Below, piece by piece: positions 63,603 to 64,000 of a DNA stretch of 64,000 nt (its first letter is position 1; the number at the start of each line of letters is the position of its first letter). The notes beneath the pieces are model-generated. The model did no database searches and was not told the origin of the DNA. It saw only the letters and a list, made by a program, of their open reading frames with translations. Source of the stretch: Synechococcus sp. Nb3U1. Lineage in GTDB: Bacteria > Cyanobacteriota > Cyanobacteriia > Thermostichales > Thermostichaceae. The DNA is taken from assembly GCF_021533835.1 (NCBI RefSeq), contig NZ_JAKFYQ010000003.1, positions 1-64,000 of the forward strand. The letters are read 5' to 3'. Made by a program: the position numbers and the translations under genes.

Positions 63603-64000
63603 ATGGAAGAGTTCGACAAGACCCGGATCGAACAGCTTTTGGTTGCCCTCAAGCAAGAGCGGGCCGATCTGCGGCAGGAGGCCACTGAGGCCCTTTGGGA
63701 GCTGTGGTTTGGGCAAAAGGGGATTGCCGGTCGGGCCGCTTTGGAACACTCCCAACTGCTCATGGATAGCGGCCAACTGGGGGCTGCAGAGACCTTATTG
63801 AGCGAATTAATCGATCAGCTGCCAGATTTTGTGGAGGCCTGGAACCGGCGAGCCGTTCTGTACTACACCCTGAAGCGCTACCCCGAGGCAGTCCGAGATT
63901 GTGAGATGGTGGTGAAATTGTGCCCAATCCATTTTGGAGCCTGGCATGGATTGGGCCTATGCCGAGCCGCTATGCAGGATTATCGCGGGGCGATTGCTGC
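63603..64000 (+). CDS. TPR-containing protein, 3' end beyond the window
   Basis: The ATG at 63603 opens a frame through the window end, at least 132 residues. The N-terminus MEEFDKTRIEQLLVALKQE is followed by TPR-like helical units (LMDSGQLGAAETLLSELIDQLPDFVEAWNRRAVLYYTL and RYPEAVRDCEMVVKLCPIHFGAWHGLGLC, in parts). It resembles, from memory, cyanobacterial and plant TPR proteins of unknown role. The incomplete gene does not allow a more specific call. Confidence 0.85.
   Translation, partial: MEEFDKTRIEQLLVALKQERADLRQEATEALWELWFGQKGIAGRAALEHSQLLMDSGQLGAAETLLSELIDQLPDFVEAWNRRAVLYYTLKRYPEAVRDCEMVVKLCPIHFGAWHGLGLCRAAMQDYRGAIA

Noticed and set aside
1-64000. CRISPR array, prophage or complete insertion sequence
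   Set aside because: No regularly spaced direct repeats, integrase, transposase or phage structural gene was found.

Overview
The window is 64 kb of chromosome from an oxygenic cyanobacterium. It carries photosystem I genes (psaE, psaF, psaJ, psaL), the chlorophyll gene chlM, a high-light-inducible (Hli) protein gene, ycf51, crtE and a Cry-DASH photolyase homologue. The 8-mer GGGATCCC recurs in almost every gene: at least twelve exact copies were counted in the first 8 kb, where about 0.1 is expected by chance. It appears to replace the usual cyanobacterial HIP1 palindrome GCGATCGC. From memory, this fits the deep-branching hot-spring Synechococcus JA/Thermostichus lineage, but that assignment is inference. 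Gene density is high, genes sit in short directional runs, and no complete insertion sequence, prophage or CRISPR array was seen.

Layout. 0-8 kb: an unknown membrane protein, tRNA-Leu(CAA), a class III aminotransferase, nadK, a pentapeptide-repeat protein, mutM and psaE. 7-13 kb: a PBP-like protein, an Hli protein, a conserved unknown, Cry-DASH flanked by two paralogous small-protein genes in opposite orientations, an Arg/Asn-hydroxylase-like Fe(II)/2-oxoglutarate oxygenase, and chlM. 13-18 kb: ddl-ftsZ, then a Zur-box-preceded znuA-znuC pair without a permease gene. 18-27 kb: tkt, lipA, a DUF389 protein, and a minus-strand run thrC, fasciclin, MoaD/ThiS, 3-methyladenine glycosylase, C39-like protein. 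27-36 kb: an internally shortened Uma2 gene, mnmG, tsaD, psaF-psaJ-psaL, mrnC, rlmB, and an overlapping operon DUF1816-ferredoxin-small protein-thiD. 36-40 kb: a GT4 glycosyltransferase plus a glycogen-debranching-like enzyme.

40-49 kb is the most unusual part. A minus-strand run (ECF sigma factor, ChrR-like cupin anti-sigma, crtE, a PAP2-like protein, a zinc-ribbon membrane protein, a SirB1-like protein) faces away from a plus-strand run (two secreted proteins that together look like one DUF4331 protein, a TPR protein, and a NicO-type metal transporter with a large exported N-terminal domain). The shared divergent region and the ECF/ChrR pair suggest a stress-inducible envelope or metal module next to carotenoid synthesis; this is inference. 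49-64 kb: ycf51, gmk, pdhC, ppsA, an RluD-like pseudouridine synthase, a B12-binding radical SAM protein, an RND efflux operon, a secreted unknown and the start of a TPR gene.

A roughly 100-bp repeat with about 10-bp terminal inverted repeats occurs three times (102-201, 36561-36660, 62591-62691) and looks like a miniature inverted-repeat element. Function calls rest on motif and family recognition by eye; no database search was run.
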